This document shows, piece after piece, positions 27,327 through 34,843 of a stretch of 64,000 nucleotides of DNA. The notes under the pieces are model-generated. The model was not told the origin of the DNA and made no database searches. It was given only the letters and a program-made list of their open reading frames with translations. The translations under genes and the position numbers were made by a program. Where the stretch lies: NCBI GenBank assembly GCA_017462265.1, contig JAFTRN010000036.1, positions 53,266 to 117,265 on the forward strand, given 5' to 3'. Position 1 is the stretch's first letter; the number at the start of each line of letters is the position of its first letter. Source of the DNA: Coprobacter sp. (lineage in GTDB: Bacteria; Bacteroidota; Bacteroidia; Bacteroidales; UBA11471).

Positions 27327-28304
27327 TTACAAACCGAGTTTTGCTGATATATCGAGCATACGTTTTATAGGTAATACAGCCTTTTCAGCAATAGTTTTAT
27401 CCACTATGATTTCGGGAGTTTCATCACGCAGACAATCACGCAATTTTTCAAGCGTATTCAGTCGCATATAATTACACTCATTGCAAGCACATGAGGCATC
27501 TTCGGGCGGTGCAGGTATAAATTCTTTATCGCTGCACTGTTTTTGCATCTCATGCAATATACCCGACTCGGTAGCCACTATAAACTGTTTCTTATCCGAT
27601 TTCACGGCATATTTCAGTAAAGCCGCCGTAGAACCCACTTTATCGGCCAATTGCAATACTACCTGTTTACACTCGGGGTGAGCAAGTACCTCGGCTTCGG
27701 GATATTTCAGTTTCAATTCCAAAATTTTCTCTACCGAGAACTGTTCGTGTACATGACAAGCACCATTCCACAATTTCATATTGCGACCGGTAACACTATT
27801 TATATAATTACCCAAGTTACGATCGGGGCCGAAGATAATTTTTTCATCTTGCGGGAAACTTTCCACTATCTGACGCGCGTTGGTCGATGTCACCACCACG
27901 TCGGTATGAGCCTTCACAGCAGCCGAGGTATTCACATAAGATATGACCGTATGACCCGGATTAGCCTTTATAAACTCGGCAAACTCATCGGCCTTACAGC
28001 TATCGGCCAGCGAGCAACCGGCATTCATATCGGGCACAAGAACTTTCTTATCGGGACATAATATTTTGGCCGTCTCGCCCATGAAATGCACTCCACACAT
28101 CACTATTATATCGCAATCGGCCTTTGCCGCCCATTGCGCCAAAGCCAGACTATCGCCTACAAAATCGGCGATGTCTTGTATTTCGCCATATTGGTAGTAG
28201 TGAGCCAATATGATTGCGTTTTTCTGACGACGAAGATTCTTTATCTCTTCCACCAAAGAATTTTTGTTTTCCGGCACAGAATGTGAATTACAGACATTCA
28301 TCAT
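27327..28304 (-). CDS. nadA: Quinolinate synthase NadA
   Basis: The 325-residue protein has the NadA hallmarks: Ala-His-Tyr-Tyr-Gln (about 35-39), Gly-Asp-Ser-Leu-Ala, Cys-Gly-Val-His-Phe-Met-Gly-Glu-Thr-Ala-Lys, and His-Pro-Glu-Cys. The C-terminal Cys-Ala-Cys-Asn-Glu-Cys-Asn-Tyr-Met provides a cluster cysteine. It condenses iminoaspartate with dihydroxyacetone phosphate to quinolinate for NAD synthesis, using a 4Fe-4S cluster. nadB and nadC are not in the window. A minus-strand TAnnTTTG at 28502-28509 implies a leader of about 190 bases. Confidence 0.96.
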   Translation of the reverse strand: MMNVCNSHSVPENKNSLVEEIKNLRRQKNAIILAHYYQYGEIQDIADFVGDSLALAQWAAKADCDIIVMCGVHFMGETAKILCPDKKVLVPDMNAGCSLADSCKADEFAEFIKANPGHTVISYVNTSAAVKAHTDVVVTSTNARQIVESFPQDEKIIFGPDRNLGNYINSVTGRNMKLWNGACHVHEQFSVEKILELKLKYPEAEVLAHPECKQVVLQLADKVGSTAALLKYAVKSDKKQFIVATESGILHEMQKQCSDKEFIPAPPEDASCACNECNYMRLNTLEKLRDCLRDETPEIIVDKTIAEKAVLPIKRMLDISAKLGL

Positions 28305-28501
28305 ATAATTATATTTTATTTTTTTCTTTGAAGAACTTTATGCTGATAATAATACCCTGTTGATAATACTAATAACTTTTAAGGCTTTTGTTTGCTTTTT
28401 GAGTTATAAGATTGGAATGTAACTTACCATAAGATTACAAACTATTTATTACTCTTATAATAAGTATATTACAAATTTTTTCAACAACTGTTTATAATCG
28501 G

Positions 28502-28509
28502 CAAAGTTA
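28502..28509 (-). promoter_or_regulatory. Promoter -7 element (TAACTTTG on the minus strand) for nadA
   Basis: TAnnTTTG match about 198 bases upstream of the nadA start. It is the only match I found in that gap in this direction. Confidence 0.45.
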
Positions 28510-28766
28510 GAAAAAATCTTTTATATGCTATCAAAAAAGCTGTTTATTTGATGGAGTATATTTCAATAAAAAAAAGATGATTTATTTTTTGTACGCTTAC
28601 GAAAGTGGTATATATAGAACTATTTTTGTTTTCTGGTGTGTTTTTCTATAAAATTTTTACGGGTTTTTATACACACTTTATCAACAGATATAAACAAGTA
28701 TATTCACGATTTTGTTCGCAAACATTTCATAGAATTGTATAATTTGTAATTAACCCCATCTTTCAC

Positions 28767-28774
28767 TATCTTTG
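28767..28774 (+). promoter_or_regulatory. Promoter -7 element (TATCTTTG) for the TrmH-family gene
   Basis: The TAnnTTTG match overlaps an in-frame TTG at 28772, so that codon cannot be the translation start. This sets the start at the ATG at 28802. Confidence 0.7.
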
Positions 28775-28801
28775 CATGGAGAAAAGATTGTTATATTAGT
28801 T

Positions 28802-29329
28802 ATGAAGAAGAAAAGTATATTGGATATGCAACGTATTACGGTAGAGGAATTTCGTAATTCCGAAAAAATACCCTTGATAGTAATACTCGATAACGTGCGT
28901 AGTCTCAATAATGTTGGTTCGGTTTTTCGCACGAGCGATGCTTTCAGAGTGGCTGCAGTATGTTTATGTGGTATTACGGCTACTCCACCACACCCCGAGA
29001 TACACAAGACCGCCTTGGGTGCTGAGGAGAGTGTAGAGTGGTTTTATTACGAAAATACGGTGGAGTTAGTAGATAAATTACACAAAGAAAATTATATAAT
29101 CTACGCCATAGAACAGGTGGAAAACAGTATATCTTTACTCGATTTACAGCTTGATAAAAACAAAAAATATGCCGTCATATTGGGTAATGAGGTGAAAGGG
29201 GTACAACAAGCTGTGGTTGATAGATGTGATGAAAGTATAGAAATACCTCAATATGGTACGAAACATTCCTTGAATGTATCTGTAACAGCCGGATTGGTAA
29301 TTTGGGATTTTTTCAAACAACTATTTTAA
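28802..29329 (+). CDS. TrmH/SpoU-family RNA 2'-O-methyltransferase
   Basis: The 175-residue protein has the SPOUT knot motifs: motif 1 Asn-Val-Arg-Ser-Leu-Asn-Asn-Val-Gly-Ser-Val-Phe-Arg-Thr, motif 2 Ile-Leu-Gly-Asn-Glu-Val-Lys-Gly-Val, and motif 3 Ile-Pro-Gln-Tyr-Gly-Thr-Lys-His-Ser-Leu-Asn-Val-Ser-Val. These place it in the TrmH family that methylates ribose 2'-OH in tRNA or rRNA. It lacks the N-terminal L30e-like domain of RlmB, and the target cannot be chosen from sequence. It starts about 20 bases after the predicted transcript start. Confidence 0.9.
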   Translation: MKKKSILDMQRITVEEFRNSEKIPLIVILDNVRSLNNVGSVFRTSDAFRVAAVCLCGITATPPHPEIHKTALGAEESVEWFYYENTVELVDKLHKENYIIYAIEQVENSISLLDLQLDKNKKYAVILGNEVKGVQQAVVDRCDESIEIPQYGTKHSLNVSVTAGLVIWDFFKQLF

Positions 29330-29380
29330 TAAAAATAGAAATATAGTATAGTGTGATATTGATTATAGAGTATGGATAGT

Positions 29381-29977
29381 TTATAACTGTCCGTTCTCTA
29401 CGAGTATCACTATTTCTTCGAGTATTTTGTCTTTGCCATCGGGCTCCCATTCCTTGCGCAGACTTACACCGAACATACTACCGAAAGTCTGCCAAAAAGT
29501 GGCTCTGAATCCCCCTAAAAAGGCTTTGATAAGTTGGTAAGAAGATTGATTACATTCCCTGTCGATGAGTCTTATCAACAAACGAGCTTGGTTATAAGTG
29601 AAGTTTTTCAATACCGGTTTATACTCCTCGAACAGCTCTTTTTCCATGCGTTTGAGGTGTTTGTTTCGTTCCTCTTCGGGTAAGGTCTGTATATATTCAT
29701 ATGTCTCTATGAGCGCGTTATGTACGAGCTTGGCATAGGGTAGTACTTTTTTTACGTCTCTCACGTTTTTCCAATAGTATTCTTTCTCTTTTTTGTTTTT
29801 GAATACTCGTTTCGGAAAACAATATACCGGACGTGTGATGATGAGTGTAGCCGTGTCGCCATATTCGGTAACGATACGTGTTATACGTTGATAATATCTC
29901 GATTGTTGGGCATAAACCGATATACTGCCCGACAAACAAATTATCAATGTAAATATTATGCTACAAAGTCTCTTCAT
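29381..29977 (-). CDS. DUF4294 exported protein
   Basis: The 198-residue protein has a signal peptide (Ile-Ile-Phe-Thr-Leu-Ile-Ile-Cys-Leu-Ser-Gly-Ser, ending Tyr-Ala-Gln). It has the basic Phe-Lys-Asn-Lys-Lys-Glu-Lys-Glu-Tyr-Tyr and Val-Lys-Lys-Val-Leu-Pro-Tyr-Ala-Lys segments characteristic of DUF4294, a Bacteroidota-restricted family of unknown function. The rest is helical with no catalytic signature. The promoter-like element at 29983-29990 is only 6 bases before the start codon, so its mRNA may be leaderless. It is divergent from the radical SAM gene across an AT-rich gap. Confidence 0.8.
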   Translation of the reverse strand: MKRLCSIIFTLIICLSGSISVYAQQSRYYQRITRIVTEYGDTATLIITRPVYCFPKRVFKNKKEKEYYWKNVRDVKKVLPYAKLVHNALIETYEYIQTLPEEERNKHLKRMEKELFEEYKPVLKNFTYNQARLLIRLIDRECNQSSYQLIKAFLGGFRATFWQTFGSMFGVSLRKEWEPDGKDKILEEIVILVENGQL

Positions 29978-29982
29978 AGATA

Positions 29983-29990
29983 CAAAAGTA
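29983..29990 (-). promoter_or_regulatory. Promoter -7 element (TACTTTTG, minus) for the DUF4294 gene
   Basis: TAnnTTTG match adjacent to the start codon at 29977, suggesting a leaderless transcript. Confidence 0.5.
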
Positions 29991-30195
29991 ATGTATTACT
30001 CTCTAAAAATGAGTGAAAAAACAAAATTTTCTATTTTTTTGGCAGTTGATAAGTTGTTGATATACTATTTATAAATATTATTTTATTAAAATTATAATAC
30101 TGACTATGAATATATTAATATTAAAAAATGATATTATAAACTATTGTTGATAAACAAATATCGTTTCAGTATAAAACATAAAAAATATAAAATTG

Positions 30196-30203
30196 TATCT
30201 TTG
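30196..30203 (+). promoter_or_regulatory. Promoter -7 element (TATCTTTG) for the radical SAM gene
   Basis: TAnnTTTG match 43 bases before the ATG at 30246. Confidence 0.65.
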
Positions 30204-30245
30204 TTCTTACGAGTTTGTTAGAACTATAAAGCATCAGTATATAGT

Positions 30246-31025
30246 ATGGCTACAGCGTTGTTTCATGATATAGTGTTTGGACCGGTACATAGTCGTCGGT
30301 TGGGTATATCGTTGGGAGTAAATCTGCTTCCCGGCGATGGTAAAGTGTGTTCATTCGATTGCATTTATTGTGAATGTGGTTATAATGCCGAGCGACGTAC
30401 CGCACATAGATTACCTACGCGCGATGAGGTGCGTGAATCGCTATACCGGAAACTTTACGAGCGTCACAATAATGGTGAAAAGCTCGATGTTATCACCTTT
30501 GCCGGTAATGGTGAACCTACTATGCACCCGCAATTTGCTACGATTATCGACGATACGATAGCCTTGCGCGACACCTATTTTCCCGAGGCCAAGGTGAGCG
30601 TGCTTTCCAATTCTACTCGCATAGATCGTAAAGAGGTGTTCGACGCTTTATGTAAAGTAGATAACAATATACTGAAACTCGACTCTGTTTTCGACGATAC
30701 CATCAGACTTATCAATGTGCCGGTAGCCTCTAAATTCTCGGCTGCTGAGCTGATAGACCATTTGTGTCGTTTTGAGGGCCGACTCATTGTGCAAACCATG
30801 TTTTTGCAAGGAACTCACGAGGGGAATGTCGTAGATAATACTACCGAGAGAGAGGTATCGTCATGGTTACAAGCTCTACAACGCATAGCGCCACGACAGG
30901 TGATGATATATACTATCGATCGCGATACGCCCGAACAAAATCTGCACAAAGCCTCGCCCGAAATACTCGACGCAATAGCTCTCCGCGTAAAATCATTAGG
31001 CATAGATACCACTGTTTCGTACTAA
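30246..31025 (+). CDS. Radical SAM protein
   Basis: The 259-residue protein carries the radical SAM triad Cys35-x3-Cys39-x2-Cys42 in Cys-Ser-Phe-Asp-Cys-Ile-Tyr-Cys, preceded by Phe-Gly-Pro-Val-His-Ser-Arg-Arg-Leu-Gly. This N-terminus and the following Thr-Phe-Ala-Gly-Asn-Gly-Glu-Pro-Thr motif place it in COG0731, relatives of the archaeal wybutosine enzyme Taw1. Bacterial members have no settled function. Extra cysteines for a second cluster are not obvious. Its last 4 bases overlap the end of the convergent M6 peptidase gene. Confidence 0.87.
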   Translation: MATALFHDIVFGPVHSRRLGISLGVNLLPGDGKVCSFDCIYCECGYNAERRTAHRLPTRDEVRESLYRKLYERHNNGEKLDVITFAGNGEPTMHPQFATIIDDTIALRDTYFPEAKVSVLSNSTRIDRKEVFDALCKVDNNILKLDSVFDDTIRLINVPVASKFSAAELIDHLCRFEGRLIVQTMFLQGTHEGNVVDNTTEREVSSWLQALQRIAPRQVMIYTIDRDTPEQNLHKASPEILDAIALRVKSLGIDTTVSY

Positions 31026-33289
31026 GGTACAAATATTTTGTAGGCAGTTTCGTTATAGTGTATGATATATATACCCGATGATAGATTTATGGGTATATTA
31101 TTATTATTTGTCATACATTTGTATATATTTCTACCGCTCAAGTCATATATATACAAAATTCCTTTATTGCAATCTTTTATGTATAAACTTCGGTTATTGT
31201 GAGTATATGCAATATTTTCGTTAGATATGTTTTGTTGCGGTATAGCCGATGTTGTTTCGTCTATTATACCTTTTAATGTAATTTGGTCTATACAAATACT
31301 TCCTTGTCCCGACAAAATACCTTCGAACATTAATTGACATTGCAACATTTCTCCATCAAACGGTATAGTAATTTGTGTCCACACATCGTCTATTTCTGTA
31401 AGTGATTTCAAAATAGACCATTCTTCATCAGTTGATTTACGGTAATATATATTAAAAGTTGCATTGGATAACAATGAAAAATTCTTAGAGTATATGTATA
31501 GTGATAATTCTTTTATAATAGTTTTTTCATAATGGTATAAAGGTGTTATCAATCTGCTTCTATTAATAGAGGTGCTTGTATTTTTTAAATATATATAATT
31601 ATCATTATCCATTGGAGAAGGCAAATATTTATCTTTTAATAAAGACGAACTCATTGAATAAAAAACATTCCATGAATTGTTTCCATTCAATGTTTCATTT
31701 TGCCAGTCTTCGGGTAAGTATGATTGAGAAAAGGTTTCTTTTACAAGTTCTTTTTCTATGTAGTTTTCAAGAGTTATATCATCATTGTTTAATTCTTTAA
31801 TTTTTAGTGATATTTGTGGTATATTTCCGTACCATGAAAATATTGCGGGGGTTGAATAGGTACTCCATTCACTATTATTGCTTGTACCGGGGAAAGGACA
31901 ACCATCGCTGTTGATATTTCCATAGTTACCATTTTCGGGTGTTATGTATTTCGACGATGCACATACAATATAGCAACCTTGCGGGTGAGTAGAATTTATA
32001 GTGTTTGTTTTAGCTAAGTATGTGATATTATTGTGTATGTGATATATAAGAAGACCTTTACCGGGATTACCTATGTCGAATCCGTCGTAACTTCTATTTT
32101 CGAGTAAATAGTAATCTCCACCCGGCATATCGAGCCGATAAATATATTCTTTATTGAAATTCGAAGGTTTCAGTACAATTTCATTTGTATTATCTATTTC
32201 GGTAGGTATTATCCAACCGAAATTATAAGCCTTTACGTAGGGATTGAAATTGGCAGGAGTGATGCCGTCGTTGTTCCAGCTTCCCGAAGCCATAATATCC
32301 CAATTTCCGGTTCCCTCATAATTTCCACCTATATTATCATCTGTGTCGTAATAATCCATAGCTCCCAAAGCGTGCCCCATTTCATGACAATGTACACCTA
32401 TACGTGAAATACCTGTTCCACTATTATATCTTAATTCGGGAGCACAAGAATATTTATCTATTTTCATATCTTGCATTACGATAGTAGGGAAAGTAGATTC
32501 ATGTGACCAAATAGCATTACTTGAAGCACCGGCTTCCTCTCCGTAACCGGCAAATACGATATGTATATTATCGACATATCCGTCGCCGTTGTAATCGTAA
32601 TTACGAAGATTTATATCTTCAATAGCTTTGTTTACAGCCTCGGTAAATAGTTCATAAGGTGCTGTATCATTTCCGTTATTGCCTATGTTTTTTCCATAAT
32701 GGCTCATGTTATATTTTGCCGTATATGGACCTGCAATATCACACGTAAAATTTAATTGACCGTATGAGGCATATTCGAAATAATCTCTTACACTGCCGGC
32801 GGCACCATCGTCGCTGTATCCTCTTTCATTGAATAAAGCATAAAAGTCATCATAACTTTTGGTAAACTTCACATCGGCAAACTCCATAAGTATAACAAGA
32901 GCTTTACGTTCGCCTGTTATGGGTGATATGATTGTGTTGTGGGTTTCTGTATTAGAGCGTTGAATAGTTTTTTTTATACGAATAGGTATATTTTTATTAA
33001 GTGATGGTAGAAATTCATTCAGTTTTGCAGGACTATCTGATAATTTATATGCCGATAGAGTGGCATACCCCTCGGAACATTCCTTGGCGTAGTACCACTC
33101 ATCGGCATTACGTAGTAAAGTATAATTATCGTCTGTTGTTGCCCATTTGTTGGTTTCATCACCTTGTAAAGTGATGTAAATTGTACGATGGGGCGTTACT
33201 ACTTTTATTTTATATGGATATGCCGGTATAGCATATGTGTTAATTAATGGTAATAATACGCATATCAAACATATAATTATACGTTGCAT
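31022..33289 (-). CDS. Secreted M6-family metalloprotease with type IX secretion C-terminal domain
   Basis: The 755-residue protein has a signal peptide (Leu-Ile-Cys-Val-Leu-Leu-Pro-Leu). A pro-region is followed by an M6 (immune inhibitor A-like) catalytic domain with His-Glu-Met-Gly-His-Ala-Leu-Gly-Ala-Met-Asp at about 295-305. An Asp-Tyr-Asn-Gly-Asp-Gly-Tyr-Val-Asp calcium-like loop precedes it. A jelly-roll-like domain is at about 510-670. The last 75 residues (Tyr-Asp-Leu-Ser-Gly-Arg... Leu-Ser-Ser-Gly-Ile-Tyr-Ile-Ile) form a type IX secretion sorting domain, so the protease is probably exported to the cell surface or medium. It is transcribed 18 bases behind a small lipoprotein gene. 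The gene is AT-rich compared with its neighbours. Confidence 0.9.
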   Translation of the reverse strand: MQRIIICLICVLLPLINTYAIPAYPYKIKVVTPHRTIYITLQGDETNKWATTDDNYTLLRNADEWYYAKECSEGYATLSAYKLSDSPAKLNEFLPSLNKNIPIRIKKTIQRSNTETHNTIISPITGERKALVILMEFADVKFTKSYDDFYALFNERGYSDDGAAGSVRDYFEYASYGQLNFTCDIAGPYTAKYNMSHYGKNIGNNGNDTAPYELFTEAVNKAIEDINLRNYDYNGDGYVDNIHIVFAGYGEEAGASSNAIWSHESTFPTIVMQDMKIDKYSCAPELRYNSGTGISRIGVHCHEMGHALGAMDYYDTDDNIGGNYEGTGNWDIMASGSWNNDGITPANFNPYVKAYNFGWIIPTEIDNTNEIVLKPSNFNKEYIYRLDMPGGDYYLLENRSYDGFDIGNPGKGLLIYHIHNNITYLAKTNTINSTHPQGCYIVCASSKYITPENGNYGNINSDGCPFPGTSNNSEWSTYSTPAIFSWYGNIPQISLKIKELNNDDITLENYIEKELVKETFSQSYLPEDWQNETLNGNNSWNVFYSMSSSLLKDKYLPSPMDNDNYIYLKNTSTSINRSRLITPLYHYEKTIIKELSLYIYSKNFSLLSNATFNIYYRKSTDEEWSILKSLTEIDDVWTQITIPFDGEMLQCQLMFEGILSGQGSICIDQITLKGIIDETTSAIPQQNISNENIAYTHNNRSLYIKDCNKGILYIYDLSGRNIYKCMTNNNNIPINLSSGIYIIHYNETAYKIFVP

Positions 33290-33307
33290 TTTTTAGTTTG
33301 TAAACAA

Positions 33308-33700
33308 CTATTTTTTTGTAAATATTTCTGTAGAATCTGTTTTGTCAGTTAATATTAAAGTATTATCCGAGAATGATACATGATATTGTTCCATATATGA
33401 AGTGGCATCTTTGAATGTTAAAAATAAGCGGCTATTTTCTGCATCATACACATAAGTGCCACTATATTCTTCAACTCCACTACCCATTTGTCCGTCAATT
33501 TTTGTTATGTATTTTTCTTCGAAAGTGAGGTCTTTAGAAAATGTTAATCTATGGATTTTTGTTCCATCTAAGTATTGATATACCTTTTCCCAAGTACCTA
33601 CTATAGGATTGATATCATCATCATCATCACTACAAGAGGTAAAAGTCATACCCATTCCGATAAAGGCTATCAACATAGCCCAAAATCTCATTTGTTTCAT
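33308..33700 (-). CDS. Surface-exposed lipoprotein, lipocalin-like fold
   Basis: The 130-residue protein has a lipoprotein signal peptide ending Thr-Phe-Thr-Ser-Cys. Directly after the cysteine comes Ser-Asp-Asp-Asp-Asp-Asp, the acidic lipoprotein export signal that sends Bacteroides lipoproteins to the cell surface. The mature part (Val-Gly-Thr-Trp-Glu-Lys-Val, then alternating strands with Thr-Phe-Glu-Glu and Ser-Gly-Thr-Tyr) looks like the small lipocalin-like proteins common in Bacteroidota. It is the first gene of a two-gene unit with the M6 protease, driven by a promoter at 33739-33746. An inhibitor or partner role for the protease is possible but unproven. Confidence 0.78.
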   Translation of the reverse strand: MKQMRFWAMLIAFIGMGMTFTSCSDDDDDINPIVGTWEKVYQYLDGTKIHRLTFSKDLTFEEKYITKIDGQMGSGVEEYSGTYVYDAENSRLFLTFKDATSYMEQYHVSFSDNTLILTDKTDSTEIFTKK

Positions 33701-33738
33701 TTTTTATGTTTTTTATAAGGTGAATAAATATTTTTTCG

Positions 33739-33746
33739 CAAAGATA
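33739..33746 (-). promoter_or_regulatory. Promoter -7 element (TATCTTTG, minus) for the lipoprotein-M6 protease operon
   Basis: TAnnTTTG match 39 bases upstream of the lipoprotein start. Confidence 0.65.
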
Positions 33747-33916
33747 TAAAATAAATAATATAGAAAACAATACTATTCAATAAAAATAAATTATTTTTAA
33801 CATTTTAGAGCGTAATTGACTATTGTTTAATATATTAAAAAAATGACCAATATTATATAACATACCTTTTCAAAAGTGATTTTTTCGGAAAAGTTCGTTT
33901 TTGAAAAAGTATTTTT

Positions 33917-33944
33917 CTATATTTGTTGCAAGCAACGAATATAG
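33917..33944. promoter_or_regulatory. 28-base near-perfect palindrome overlapping a -7 element
   Basis: Left arm CTATATTtGTTGC and right arm GCAACgAATATAG surround a central AA. The -7 element TATATTTG (33918-33925) lies in the left arm, so a bound protein would block or shape this promoter. A closely similar palindrome occurs at 59785-59811. Confidence 0.55.
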
Positions 33945-33957
33945 AGAGTAATATATT

Positions 33958-34581
33958 ATGATGAAAATAAGAGTGTGGCTTGCTGCGATGGTGGCAGTGT
34001 TGTGTGTTTCGTGCGGAAAAATAACTAATCCTGTAGATATATTTGTGTACAACGGAGAGAAATTACCGCTCGAAATGCAGAAAGAGCGTATATTTTATGG
34101 TAGTATGTTGCAACCAACTATGGTAAACGATAAGATGCAGGTAGTTGTTCCCGAAGGCTGTGAAATACCACAGGTATATATTGAATATGTAAACGACTAT
34201 ACCGCTATGATCAATGGTTATATATCGCGACTGCAACAGGATAAAAAAGCCGATTTAGCATTGATTATAAACAATAATAATGTAGAGGATATAGTATTGT
34301 TTGACTATATGAAACGGCAGAACGATACGATAGCCATGACACTGAGTCGCGAAGAGGCTGCCGCGATAGGTATGTCGCTCGATAATTACGATAAACAGAT
34401 AGAGGTACTTACTCTATTCAATGCCGATACCACATTCCGTGCCGAAACTATGGAACGCACAGCTATATACACCAGTATATTTTTGAATCACAATGTATTG
34501 AAAATAATAGAAGAAAATATTTTCAATAATATAGAGAATGATTTCAAGACTTTGAACGAGAAATATAAAAACAGTTTGTAA
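33958..34581 (+). CDS. Lipoprotein of unknown function
   Basis: The 207-residue protein has a lipoprotein signal (Ala-Ala-Met-Val-Ala-Val-Leu-Cys-Val-Ser-Cys-Gly-Lys). There are two cysteines near the lipobox and the Ser-Cys-Gly one is favoured. The mature region is mixed alpha/beta with no motif I recognise. The residue after the cysteine is Gly-Lys, unlike the acidic surface-export signal of the minus-strand lipoprotein nearby, so it may stay periplasmic. Start codons at 33958 and 33961 are both possible. It is preceded by a palindromic promoter region and followed by a separate promoter, so it is probably monocistronic. Confidence 0.7.
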   Translation: MMKIRVWLAAMVAVLCVSCGKITNPVDIFVYNGEKLPLEMQKERIFYGSMLQPTMVNDKMQVVVPEGCEIPQVYIEYVNDYTAMINGYISRLQQDKKADLALIINNNNVEDIVLFDYMKRQNDTIAMTLSREEAAAIGMSLDNYDKQIEVLTLFNADTTFRAETMERTAIYTSIFLNHNVLKIIEENIFNNIENDFKTLNEKYKNSL

Positions 34582-34609
34582 AGGATTTCTTGTTTACATA
34601 GAAAATTAA

Positions 34610-34617
34610 TACCTTTG
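34610..34617 (+). promoter_or_regulatory. Promoter -7 element (TACCTTTG) for the CNNM-like gene
   Basis: TAnnTTTG match that predicts a leader of about 220 bases before the ATG at 34844. Confidence 0.6.
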
Positions 34618-34767
34618 TGCCATAAGAAATCAACAGCGCTTTCGGAACTTATTTTACACATATCGACAGTATAGAGGTATCGGCATTGTATAGTGATAAC
34701 GATGTCGATAGTTATAGATGTGTACACCTTTATCATTGCAAGCATAGCTTCTATATGCGGACTTAGG

Positions 34768-34790
34768 ATAAGGAGCTTCTTATTTTTTTT
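34768..34790 (+). promoter_or_regulatory. Weak terminator-like hairpin in the CNNM gene leader
   Basis: ATAAGG/TCTTAT (one G-T pair, AGCT loop) is followed by seven T's, 54 bases before the start codon. It could act as an attenuator, but the stem is short and AT-rich. Confidence 0.3.
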
Positions 34791-34843
34791 CAAAAAGAGT
34801 ATAATCAAAATCAAACTATCGAAAATCATTCAAAAATATAACT

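Larger units (their letters stand above)
28305..28801. other. AT-rich gene-free region, candidate replication origin (left part)
   Basis: This 497-base stretch holds no credible gene. It contains exact TTATCAACA 9-mers at 28358-28366 (minus strand) and 28678-28686 (plus strand), and TTATACACA at 28667-28675, which fits the E. coli DnaA-box consensus TTATNCACA. The last two are in tandem with an 11-base period. A near-match TGCTGATAA is at 28341-28349. The block 28500-28600 is extremely AT-rich. Promoters for nadA and trmH lie at its edges. Confidence 0.5.
29978..30245. other. AT-rich gene-free region, candidate replication origin (right part)
   Basis: It contains TGTTGATAA at 30145-30153 (complement of TTATCAACA) and the near-matches AGTTGATAA (30044-30052) and TGTTGATAT (30055-30063). 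Bases 30061-30140 are almost entirely A and T, like an unwinding element. A further exact TTATCAACA (29572-29580) lies in the adjoining DUF4294 gene. Confidence 0.45.

Noticed and set aside
28305..28801. A riboswitch in the nadA leader
   Set aside because: I recognise no known NAD-related or other riboswitch motif. The sequence is dominated by A/T runs and origin-like boxes.
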